Under the pieces are notes generated by a model. The model had not been told where the DNA came from. It saw only the letters and a program-made list of their open reading frames with translations, and did not search any database. Position numbers and translations under genes: made by a program. Source: Paragorgia papillata (lineage: Eukaryota; Cnidaria; Anthozoa; Scleralcyonacea; Coralliidae). Taken from it: a stretch of 64,000 bases of DNA. The DNA lies in NCBI GenBank assembly GCA_035771165.1, contig JAWNZC010000311.1:100001-164000 (forward strand), written 5' to 3'. Shown here piece by piece: positions 53,901 to 64,000 of this stretch (the stretch's first letter is position 1; the number at the start of each line of letters is the position of its first letter).

Positions 53901-54580
53901 TTTGTAGTCTCCTTCTAACTCTAGTTCGATCAATATATCTCAGATTGCGTGCCTTCTCCTTTTCTTTACTTCTAAGTATTTCCCTCAGTCCTCCAATAGT
54001 ATTCGGCTTTCTTCATCCAACTCGGTCTCATCCAGTCTATCCCCTTGCCAGATTCCTTCTCGTTCCACCATGTCTTCTACATCTCCTGAGGTGAAACCAA
54101 CATTTGAAACCAACTTTTGCTACCAATACCTCTGCCTCTGCAGTAACCTGTTCCACATCATCCACTTCAACATCTACACCATCTGTCTGTCCCTCATCTT
54201 GTTCCTCCATCTTCACCTTCCTCCTTATCGATTCAATGTCCACTTCTGTCAACCATCCTTTCGCTTTAATTGTCCTAATTTGATTCATTAGGTTCTTCTC
54301 AGAAATTTCAAACATTTTATTCTCCATCCAATACATGTGTACTTTCTTACCTATTCCTCCTTTAACACTATCATTCTCCGCCCAGCTCCCACTTCCTTCT
54401 ACCTTTCTCATTCCTCGTTACTTTTCCCTTCCTGTTTGAGTAATGTCGTCGACTTGGGCGCCTAGCAAGAACCTCGTTGCACACAAGGTCCCCAGATTGT
54501 GCAGAACTTAAAGCTCCTTTTGCACGCGTATCTGAAAAATTTGTACTATTATTCACTTTGTTATTATCAAGGTTATTCAT
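50955..54580 (-). pseudogene. RLE-type non-LTR retrotransposon, decayed
   Basis: Minus-strand fragments in order: basic N-terminal pieces (54,580-54,037); RT pieces with TKGPDVSNYRLIACLNLLWK, GIFQGDSFSPLLFVIARIPL and FMDDLKLFAK; then a C-terminal CCHC knuckle (CRLCDEKVESVMHIVGAC) and RRPDIVVVNEEKNECMFIDV. The last is the PD...D core of the restriction-like endonuclease of R2/R4/Hero/NeSL-type elements. Several frameshifts and an (ATTTC)n expansion at 52,175 break it. Clade is not assigned. Confidence 0.75.
52175..52329. repeat. (ATTTC)n microsatellite inside the retrotransposon
   Basis: About 31 pentamer units with one interruption (TTCAATTCAT). It separates the RT and C-terminal parts of the RLE element. 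Confidence 0.95.
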
Positions 54581-54594
54581 GATTGGCAGCTAGG

Positions 54595-54638
54595 ACATTA
54601 TTATAATTATTATTATTATTATTATGATTATTATTTTT
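54595..54638. repeat. (ATT)n tract at the 5' junction of copy A
   Basis: ATT repeats with small interruptions, directly abutting the truncated 5' end of the next retrotransposon copy. Confidence 0.8.
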
Positions 54639-56690
54639 GCAATGCAATATTCTCCTTCCTCGTTAGCTACTAATAACTTTATTGAACATAATATACTAAA
54701 AGGCTTCACACCTAATCTGTCTGGCACTTTAGAACACACAGCTCAGATGACCAATATTTTCAATAAAGCTAGGATAAAACAACGTTCTCTTGTCATCACT
54801 CTACTTGACCTCAAGAATGCCTTTGGTGAAGTCCATCATAATTTAACTCAGTCCATCCTTGATTATCATCACATTCCTAATCACATCAAAACTGTTATAA
54901 AATGTTTATACACAGATTTTAAGACTTCAATAATAACATCTGAATTTCGTACTCCTTTTATATCTGTTGGTCGTGGTGTACTGCAAGGTGATTGTCTTAG
55001 TCGTCTACTATTTAATATGTGCTTCAACACTTTCATTCAACACATAAAGGCCAATAAGTACCGTCAATTTGGTTTCTCCTTCCAATTTCTAAACCCGATC
55101 CACTAGTTTCAGTTTGCTGATGATGCGGCGGCCATTAGTGGCCAAGAATCAGAAAACCAGTATCTTATAAATCGTTTAAATCTGGTGCCAATGCTCCAGT
55201 ATGATTATCCGGGTTGACAAATGTAGTATATTTGGTATCAAGAAAGCTTTAACAAATTCAGTCCAATATTTTTTTACCTCAACTCTTAATTAACAGTGAC
55301 CTAATCCCAACCACTAAAATTGGAGAATCTTTCCGATATTTAGGAAGATACCTTGATTTTGATCTGTCCAACCAAGAACACAAGTCTGAGCTGACCTCCG
55401 TCATCACAGAACTGATGTCTGATATTTACCTTAAACCACTACATCCGAAAAATAAACTTCTTCTTTACAGTCGCTACGTCTTATCCAAAATATCCCGGCA
55501 TTTTACTGTTACTACCTTGTCCAAAACTTGGGTCTCTGAAAATATTGATTCCGTTGTAAACAAATACATTCGTAAATGGCTGGAAATACCAGTATCGGGA
55601 ACATTGAGGAACGTCTTTCTAACCCGTAACAAATTTCGTCTAAGTATTTTCCCACCATCTATCAAATTCACTCAGCGTCAAACAGTTCTTCGAAATGCCT
55701 TAAAAACATCTCCCAATGAATCAATAAAAGAGCTTTGGAAATCAACTAATAACAGCACTAACATTCAGTACGATACTTACAACTCTACCAAGGAAGTTAT
55801 CAAAGATTTCCGTTCTGGACAAGAGGATAAACTTAAAAACCACTTGACCTGTCAAGGCACATTTTTCTCCAGTGTTACGAAATTCTCCTTACCAAAGCTA
55901 AACAAATTCTGGTCTGCTTCTCAATCTAAACTACCAAAAAACATCTATAATTTTACTATGCGTTATATCAATAACTCTCTTCCTACCCGCAAAAACCTTT
56001 CCAGATGGGGTATATCATCAAGTTCTGACTGTTCCTTTTGCTTACGCCCAGAAACTCTCCTATACATGGTAGCCGGATATCAATCATACCTTGAACGTTT
56101 TACGTGGAGACACGACTCTATTCTGAATTTTCTTGCTAAGACCCTACAAACTGCCAATTACTCCAACCTTTTTGTTGATCTTCCTGAATTCAAAAGCCCC
56201 TGAATAATAACTGGTGACAAATATCGTCCAGATTTACTCCTATCTACTTCAAAGGGATGTCTATATATAGTCGACCTTACCGTGGGATTTGAATCCAACC
56301 TTCAAAACAACGTAGAGCGCAAAAAGCCAAATATGCAGAAATAGTTAGACAACAAAGTGAACACTTTAGCACTGTTAAATTTGTCAATCTCTCGATTAGT
56401 TCACTCCGTGTTTTCGCAAAAGAGTGTACCTGCTTTATAGCAATGTTAAACGATGTAATGGTTGATGTAAAGCATCAAAATTAATTATGTCAGAAAAATG
56501 ATATCTATTGCCATCAGAACAACCTATTATATTTTTTGCTGTAGAAAATTGGAATGGACGAATCCTGACTTACTGAACTTTTACGTTTTTAAGTAGCTTA
56601 GTTGTGAATCAAGTAGCCGATTGTAAATTACCTCAATGAATGAGATTTACAATTGTTTGTTTAGAAAAAAAATAATTAATAAAGTTTCCA
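54639..56690 (+). pseudogene. second RLE-type retrotransposon family, copy A (5'-truncated)
   Basis: Starts inside RT (NILKGFTPNLSGTLEHTAQM) and continues with LLDLKNAFGEVHHNL, GRGVLQGDCLSRLLFNMCF and FADDAA; the Trp before FQFADD is a TAG stop (55,104-55,106). It then has the C-terminal CSFCLRPETLLYMVAG knuckle and a YRPDLLL...VDLTVGFES nuclease core. Frameshifts occur near 55,180 and 56,315. It ends AATAAAGTTTCCATTAT followed by ATT units. Confidence 0.8.
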
Positions 56691-59543
56691 TTATTATTAT
56701 TATTATTTTTATTATTATTATTATTTTTATTATTTTTATTATTTTTATTATTTTTATTATTTTTATTATTATTTTTATTATTTTTATTATTTTTATTATT
56801 TTTATTATTTTTATTATTTTTATTATTTTTATTATTTTTATTATTTTTATTATTTTTATTATTTTTATTATTTTTATTATTTTTATTATTTTTATTATTT
56901 TTATTATTTTTATTATTTTTATTATTTTTATTATTTTTATTATTTTTATTAGTTTTATTAGTTTTATTAGTTTTATTAGTTTTATTAGTTTTATTAGTTT
57001 TATTAGTTTTATTAGTTTTATTAGTTTTATTAGTTTTATTAGTTTTATTAGTTTTATTAGTTTTATTAGTTTTATTAGTTTTATTAGTTTTATTAGTTTT
57101 ATTAGTTTTATTAGTTTTATTAGTTTTATTAGTTTTATTAGTTTTATTAGTTTTATTAGTTTTATTAGTTTTATTAGTTTTATTAGTTTTATTAGTTTTA
57201 TTAGTTTTATTAGTTTTATTAGTTTTATTAGTTTTATTAGTTTTATTAGTTTTATTAGTTTTATTAGTTTTATTAGTTTTATTAGTTTTATTAGTTTTAT
57301 TAGTTTTATTAGTTTTATTAGTTTTATTAGTTTTATTAGTTTTATTAGTTTTATTAGTTTTATTAGTTTTATTAGTTTTATTAGTTTTATTAGTTTTATT
57401 AGTTTTATTAGTTTTATTAGTTTTATTAGTTTTATTAGTTTTATTAGTTTTATTAGTTTTATTAGTTTTATTAGTTTTATTAGTTTTATTAGTTTTATTA
57501 GTTTTATTAGTTTTATTAGTTTTATTAGTTTTATTAGTTTTATTAGTTTTATTAGTTTTATTAGTTTTATTAGTTTTATTAGTTTTATTAGTTTTTATTA
57601 GTTTTATTAGTTTTATTAGTTTTATTAGTTTTATTAGTTTTATTAGTTTTATTAGTTTTATTAGTTTTATTAGTTTTATTAGTTTTATTAGTTTTATTAG
57701 TTTTATTAGTTTTATTAGTTTTATTAGTTTTATTAGTTTATTAGTTTATTAGTTTATTAGTTTTATTAGTTTTATTAGTTTTATTAGTTTTATTAGTTTT
57801 ATTAGTTTTATTAGTTTTATTAGTTTTATTAGTTTTATTAGTTTTATTAGTTTTATTAGTTTTATTAGTTTTATTAGTTTTATTAGTTTTATTAGTTTTA
57901 TTAGTTTTATTAGTTTTATTAGTTTTATTAGTTTTATTAGTTTTATTAGTTTTATTAGTTTTATTAGTTTTTATTAGTTTTATTAGTTTTATTAGTTTTA
58001 TTAGTTTTATTAGTTTTATTAGTTTTATTAGTTTTATTAGTTTTATTAGTTTTATTAGTTTTATTAGTTTTATTAGTTTTATTAGTTTTATTAGTTTTAT
58101 TAGTTTTATTAGTTTTATTAGTTTTATTAGTTTTATTAGTTTTATTAGTTTTATTAGTTTTATTAGTTTTATTAGTTTTATTAGTTTTATTAGTTTTATT
58201 AGTTTTATTAGTTTTATTAGTTTTATTAGTTTTATTAGTTTTATTAGTTTTATTAGTTTTATTAGTTTTATTAGTTTTATTAGTTTTATTAGTTTATTAG
58301 TTTTATTAGTTTTATTAGTTTTATTAGTTTTATTAGTTTTATTAGTTTTATTAGTTTTATTAGTTTTATTAGTTTTATTAGTTTTATTAGTTTTATTAGT
58401 TTTATTAGTTTTATTAGTTTTATTAGTTTTATTAGTTTTATTAGTTTTATTAGTTTTATTAGTTTTATTAGTTTTATTAGTTTTATTAGTTTTATTAGTT
58501 TTATTAGTTTTATTAGTTTTATTAGTTTTATTAGTTTTATTAGTTTTATTAGTTTTATTAGTTTTATTAGTTTTATTAGTTTTATTAGTTTTATTAGTTT
58601 TATTAGTTTTATTAGTTTTATTAGTTTTATTAGTTTTATTAGTTTTATTAGTTTTATTAGTTTTATTAGTTTTATTAGTTTTATTAGTTTTATTAGTTTT
58701 ATTAGTTTTATTAGTTTTATTAGTTTTATTAGTTTTATTAGTTTTATTAGTTTTATTAGTTTTATTAGTTTTATTAGTTTTATTAGTTTTATTAGTTTTA
58801 TTAGTTTTATTAGTTTTATTAGTTTTATTAGTTTTATTAGTTTGATTAGTTTGATTAGTTTGATTAGTTTGATTAGTTTGATTAGTTTGATTAGTTTGAT
58901 TAGTTTGATTAGTTTGATTAGTTTGATTAGTTTGATTAGTTTGATTAGTTTGATTAGTTTGATTAGTTTGATTAGTTTGATTAGTTTGATTAGTTTGATT
59001 AGTTTGATTAGTTTGATTAGTTTGATTAGTTTGATTAGTTTGATTAGTTTGATTAGTTTGATTAGTTTGATTAGTTTGATTAGTTTGATTATTTTGATTA
59101 GTTTGATTAGTTTGATTATTTTGATTATTTTGATTATTTGATTATTTTGATTATTTTGATTATTTTGATTATTTTGATTATTTTGATTATTTTGATTATT
59201 TTGATTATTTTGATTATTTTGATTATTTTGATTATTTTGATTATTTTGATTATTTTGATTATTTTGATTATTTTGATTATTTTGATTATTTTGATTATTT
59301 TGATTATTTTGATTATTTTGATTATTTTGATTATTTTGATTATTTTGATTATTTGATTATTTTGATTATTTTGATTATTTTGATTATTTTGATTATTTTG
59401 ATTATTTTGATTATTTTGATTATTTTGATTATTTTGATTATTTTGATTATTTTGATTATTTTGATTATTTTGATTATTTTGATTATTTTGATTATTATTA
59501 CTATTACTATTACTATTACTATTACTATTACTATTACTATTAC

Positions 59544-59582
<39 letters not shown>
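56690..59582. repeat. 2.9-kb microsatellite of stepwise-changing nonamers
   Basis: Blocks in order: ATT; ATTATTTTT (to about 56,947); ATTAGTTTT (to about 58,838, roughly 210 units); ATTAGTTTG (to about 59,088); ATTATTTTG (to about 59,491, with a few interleaved units at the border); ATTACT; ATT. Adjacent nonamer types differ by one base. Rare 8-mers or 10-mers occur (e.g. 57,737-57,760, 57,590, 58,288). Open frames here are artefacts. Confidence 0.95.
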
Positions 59583-59587
59583 AAAAA

Positions 59588-60687
59588 TTCGGCCTTAGTA
59601 TTTGTCCGCCATCAGTCAAATTCACCCAATGCCAAACAGTACTTCGAACAGCTCTTAAAACATCTCCCAACAAACAGATCAATGAACTATGGAAGTCAAC
59701 TAGCAACAGCTCAAACATCCAGTATGACGTCTATACCTCTACCAAGCAAGTTCTTAAAGATTTTCGCTCTGAGCACGAGGATAGACTTCATAACCATCTA
59801 ATCTGTCAAGGCTCGTTTCTCACTAACATTACAAAGTTCTCCTTCTCTCAATTAACGAAGTTATGGTGCGCGGCTCAATCTAAACTACCTAAGAATATCT
59901 TCAATTTTACGATACGTTACATGAATAACTCTCTACCCACACGCCAAAACCTTGCAAGATGGGGTATATCACCAACACCGGATTGTTCCCTTTGTCTAAG
60001 ACCAGAAACTCTACTCCACGTCGTAGCAGGTTGCCAATCGTATCTCGAAAGGTTTACGTGGAGACATGATTCAATTTTGAACTTTCTTGCGTCAAACCTA
60101 AAGACAGTCAGCGGTTCAAATCTCTATGTCGATCTTCCGGGATACAAAAGTCCATCCATATTAACCGGCGACTCATACCGTCCAGACTTGCTCCTGACAA
60201 CAACTAGTGGATGCTTATACATTGTTGAACTAACTGCTGGTTTTGAATCTAATCTTCAAAAGAATGTGGAACGAAAAAAAACTAAATATTTAGAATTAAT
60301 TAGAGAACAAAGGAAATTATTTATATCCGTAAAATTTATAAATTTATCAATTAGCTCTCTTGGTGTCTTTGCGAAAGAATGTTCAACATTTCTAAAAATG
60401 CTAAATGATCTTCATTTTGACAAAGTTCACCAAAACTATTGTGTGAAACGAATGACGACAATTGCCATCAGAACCACGTATTATATATTCTGTTGCCGAA
60501 ATAAGGAATGGACAAATCCAGATTTATTAACTTTTTAATGTTGTATTGTATAAGTTTGTTATGTGTTTTCATAGTTATATATTAGAGTGTACCATCGATT
60601 CAAGTAGCCGGTTGTAAATTACCTTAATAAGTGAGATTTACAATTGTATATGTAAGAACTAAATTTAATCAATAAAGTTTCCATTAT
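59588..60687 (+). pseudogene. second RLE-type family, copy B (strongly 5'-truncated)
   Basis: Begins at the sequence equivalent to about 62,755 of copy C. The largest frame, 59,921-60,538, has CSLCLRPETLLHVVAGCQSY (CCHC-type), YRPDLLLTTTSGCLYIVELT and the C-terminal RTTYYIFCCRNKEW block. It ends in the shared AATAAAGTTTCCATTAT. Its 5' junction lies directly on an (ATT)n tract. Confidence 0.8.
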
Positions 60688-60691
60688 AATT

Positions 60692-63600
60692 ATGCATATT
60701 ATGATGCATCAGCGTAGCTGTCGGGTGATACATGGGCTTAATGACGAGCTGTGTGCGGATCTTGAGGAGCAAATGTCGAATAGCAACGCAGATATTTCTG
60801 AAGACAACAACTCTAACACAACTGTGGATATGGCTAATGACGAAGGTTACCCAGAACTGAAAAAAGGCATAATTCTTCCTAAACAAGATTCCGAATGGTT
60901 AACGGCTAACGACTATTTTAAATGTGCGCTCCAGTTAGACGATCCAATCAGATCGCAAGATGCAAATTCAAAAATCAAGCTTTTAAATGACGTTATATAT
61001 AACTACTTTGCAGACAACTTTGGACATAATGAAACGATACCTGACGAAAACCTGGTGACTAAGTATAAATCTCAAACAGTTAAGGAGTTAAAGAAAGCTT
61101 TACAAAATTTAAAATCCAACAAAGGTGACCTGAATGAAATTAGATACGTATCGCGCACATTGCGTGACAAGCTGCGTAATCACAACAACAACAACAAACA
61201 ACAACAACAACAACAACAACAACAAACAACAACGGGTTAACTTCAGACAGCAGTGAGTCATTCAACCACGACAAATATCTCGGGCGAAACTTTTGGGGCT
61301 ATGTTAAAAATGTTATAAACAGAAAAGAAGCAGTATTACCATCCTTTAACATGGCAGACTGCCTTGCTTATTTCTCTCAAGCTATGGCTAAAATTAATCC
61401 TAATAAACTGTTTCATATTCCCATCTGGATTCCAAAGTTATCCGATCCTGAAGTTCAATTTAACCTTGACCCCCCGACTTATCAACAAATTACTAATGTT
61501 ATACGTAGAATGAAATCATCTGGCTCTCCTTGACCCCTTGATCAACTCTCTGTAATATGTTTCAAACGATGTCCTTTTCTGAGAACTCACCTCACTGAAC
61601 TAATACGCGATATTTGGTTATCTGGAACTATCCCAACTAAATGGAAAAGAGCATGTACCATACTAATCCATAAGAAAGGCAATACAAATGTCCCCTCGAA
61701 CTTTCGTCCCATAACACTCGAGACAATACCTTTAAAGGTATTTACATCTTGTCTTCGAAACGCAATATACTCCTTCCTTACATAAAATAACTTCATCCAA
61801 CATAACATACAGAAAGGCTTCACACCTAATTTGTCTGGCACTTTAGAACATACTGCGCAAATGGCCCACATTATTAATAAAGCCCGGATCAATCAACGCT
61901 CTCTTGTCATCACGCTACTTGACCTCAAAAACGCTTTTGGCGAAGTCCACCACAACCTAATTCAATCCGTACTTGATTACCACCATATCCCTGACCACAT
62001 TAATTTTGTTATAAAAAGTTTATACACAGATTTTAAGACTTCGATAATTACATCTGAATTCCGCACTCCTTTTATATCTGTTCGCCGTGGCGTATTGCAA
62101 GGAGATTGTCTGAGTCCTCTTCTGTTCAATATGTGCTTTAACACGTTTATTCAACATATTAAAACTGACAAGTACCGTCAATTTGGTTTTTCTTTCAAAC
62201 TATTAAATCCAATTCACTGGTTCCAGTTTGCTGATGATGCTGCTGTAATTACTGGTCAAGAGTCAGAAAACCAGCATCTTTTAAATCGTTTTTCCATCTG
62301 GTGCCAATGGTCGAATATGTTAATCCGGGTTGATAAATGTAGCACTTTTGGCATCAAGAAAGCCATTACAAAGTCAGTACAATACTTGCCGAAACTCCTT
62401 ATCAACCAAAATCTTATACCAGCAATCAACATTGGAGAATCATTTCAATACTTAGGACGCTACTTTGATTTTGACATGTCGAATCAAAATCATAAGACTG
62501 AGCTGACTACTCTCGTTGATGAACTAATGTCTGACATTGACTCAAAACCACTTCACCCAAAAAATAAACTTCTCCTGTATAGTCGCTACGTCTTATCCAA
62601 ATTATCCTGGCATTTCACCGTTGCTACACTGTCCAAAACTTGGATTTCTGAAAATATTGATTCTGTAATCAACCAATACATCCGTAAATGGCTTGAAATA
62701 CCAATATCAGGAACACTAAGTACTATATATCTAACACGTAACAAATTTGGTCAAAGTATCTATCCTCCATCAGTAAAATTTATTCAATGCCAAGCTGCTC
62801 TACGCAAAGCCTTAAAATATTCTCCAAATGAAGCAATTAACGAACTGTGGAAATCCACTAAGAATCATACTAATATTCAATACGACGTCTATAACTCTAC
62901 TAAAGAAGTTCTGAAAGATTTCCGTTCTGGGCATGAAGATAGACTTCAAAACCACTTGACTTGTCAGGGATCCTTTTTCTCTAACGTTACAAAGTTCTCC
63001 TTATCAAAGCTTAACAAGGTGTGGTCAACTGCTCAATCAAAACTGCCAAAAAACATTTATAACTTTACTATACGTTATGTGAACAATTCTACTCCGACAC
63101 GCAAAAACCTTCACAGATGGGGAATATCTTCAAGTCCAGAATGCTCCTTTTGTCTGAGCCCAGAAACACTACTACACGTTGTTGCTGGTTGTCAATCGTA
63201 TCTTGAACGCTTTACATGGAGGCACAATTAAATTCTTAACTTTCTTGCAAATACCCTACAAACTGTTAACGGTTCAAACCTCTTTGTCGATCTGCCTGGA
63301 TTCAAAAGCCCATCTATCCTAACTGGTGACACGTATCGTCCAGATTTGCTATTGCATTGTTCAAACGGCCGTCTTTATGTTCTCGAACTTACTGTTGGTT
63401 TTGAATCAAACCTCCAAAACAACGTCAAACGGAAAGAAGATAAATATAGTGAACTAGTAAAACAGCAAAGTGAACATTTTAATGATGTGAAATGTATAAA
63501 TCTCTCCATGAGCTGCCTAGGTGTTTTTGCGAATGAGTGTTCTACTTTTTTAGATATGCTAGATAAGGTTGGTCTTGATAACAAGCACCAAATGTACTGC

Positions 63601-63853
63601 GTAAGGAAAATGATGACTATTGCTATCAGAACTACGTATTACATTTTCTGCTGCCGAAATAAGGAATGGGGAAATCCCGAATTATTAGCTTTTTGAAATA
63701 TTTGTATATAAATTTGCATGTTTTATTATATAGTCATTAGTTGTTATTATATATTATTAGTTGTGATTCAAGTAGCCAATTGTAAATTACCTTAATAAGC
63801 GAGATTTATAATTGTATATGTAGAAAAGAAAAAACATTTAATAAAGTTTCCAT
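60692..63853 (+). pseudogene. second RLE-type family, copy C (most complete)
   Basis: An N-terminal ORF (60,692-61,240) ends in a CAA/AAC repeat encoding Asn/Gln. RT continues through KWKRACTILIHKKGNTN and NFRPITLETIPLKVF (with stops near 61,531 and 61,786), then an open 61,831-63,231 with LLDLKNAFGEVHHNL, RRGVLQGDCLSPLLFNMCF and WFQFADDAAV. The CSFCLSPETLLHVVAGC knuckle follows. After a stop at 63,231 the nuclease region runs 63,232-63,696 with YRPDLLL and LYVLELTVGFES. It ends AATAAAGTTTCCATTAT. It abuts copy B head to tail. Confidence 0.85.
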
Positions 63854-63854
63854 T

Positions 63855-64000
63855 ATTGTTATTGTTATTGTTATTGTTATTGTTATTGTTATTGTTATTG
63901 TTATTGTTATTGTTATTGTTATTGTTATTGTTATTGTTATTGTTATTGTTATTGTTATTGTTATTGTTATTGTTATTGTTATTATTATTGTTATTATTAT
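63855..64000. repeat. (ATTGTT)n tail microsatellite
   Basis: About 22 hexamers directly after the conserved 3' end of copy C, turning to ATT-containing units at the window edge. It probably grew from the retrotransposon tail. Confidence 0.95.

Noticed and set aside
56636..59718. Long frames of repeated Ile-Ile-Phe, Ile-Ser-Phe, Ile-Ser-Leu and Asn/Gln-rich frames on the other strand
   Set aside because: A period of nine keeps the frame open by arithmetic; they are microsatellite artefacts.

Overview
The window is eukaryotic and metazoan, built almost entirely of transposable elements, virus-like elements and low-complexity DNA. It has GT-AG introns, TATA boxes, AATAAA signals, MITE hairpins, long microsatellites and four kinds of retroelement. 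Penelope-like, Polinton, CR1-like and RLE-type elements together best fit a marine invertebrate, probably a cnidarian. That is an inference from element content, not proof. No rRNA, CRISPR or complete host gene was recognised. One short host-like terminal exon lies at the left edge.

Layout, left to right. 1-3.9 kb: possible host exon, then a decayed Penelope-like element (RT plus GIY-YIG). 4.0-6.9 kb: MITE-like hairpins in otherwise featureless DNA. 7.27-21.78 kb: a 14.5-kb element with ~1.1-kb terminal inverted repeats whose ends match a Polinton, but with no Polinton genes. It is filled with a GGAAGATAA-type satellite that flips strand at conserved dyads, with GC-rich modules, and with an inserted CR1-like retrotransposon carrying a 2A-like motif. 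21.8-31.9 kb: MITEs, hairpins, tandem duplications and a duplicated module with a small possible ORF. 31.8-34.56 and 47.68-48.2 kb: two halves of one CR1/jockey-type retrotransposon on the minus strand, split by a 13.1-kb Polinton/adintovirus-like element at 34,563-47,679. The 6-bp target duplication TATGTC is still exact. 48.4-50.95 kb: an inverted-repeat element and a third Polinton-type end. 51-54.6 kb: a decayed RLE-type retrotransposon (minus). 54.6-64 kb: three head-to-tail copies of a second RLE-type retrotransposon, joined by microsatellites, one of them a 2.9-kb block of nonamers that change one base at a time.

The 34.56-47.68 kb element carries the full virus-like Polinton set. Rightward genes are protein-primed DNA polymerase B (76-bp intron in motif B), a zinc-finger protein, a packaging ATPase and small conserved ORFs. 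Leftward genes are a maturation protease, double-jelly-roll major capsid, basic core-like protein, penton-like minor capsid and chromodomain integrase. Accessory genes are a putative Bcl-2-like protein with a C-terminal membrane segment, a truncated duplicate of it, and a conserved 175-aa protein of unknown function. The element also contains a tRNA-Leu(CAA) gene. The two gene blocks converge at ~41.6 kb. The most notable signals are this tRNA and Bcl-2-like cargo, the gene-less satellite element sharing Polinton ends, and recurring bZIP-type sites in the subterminal repeats of several ends.
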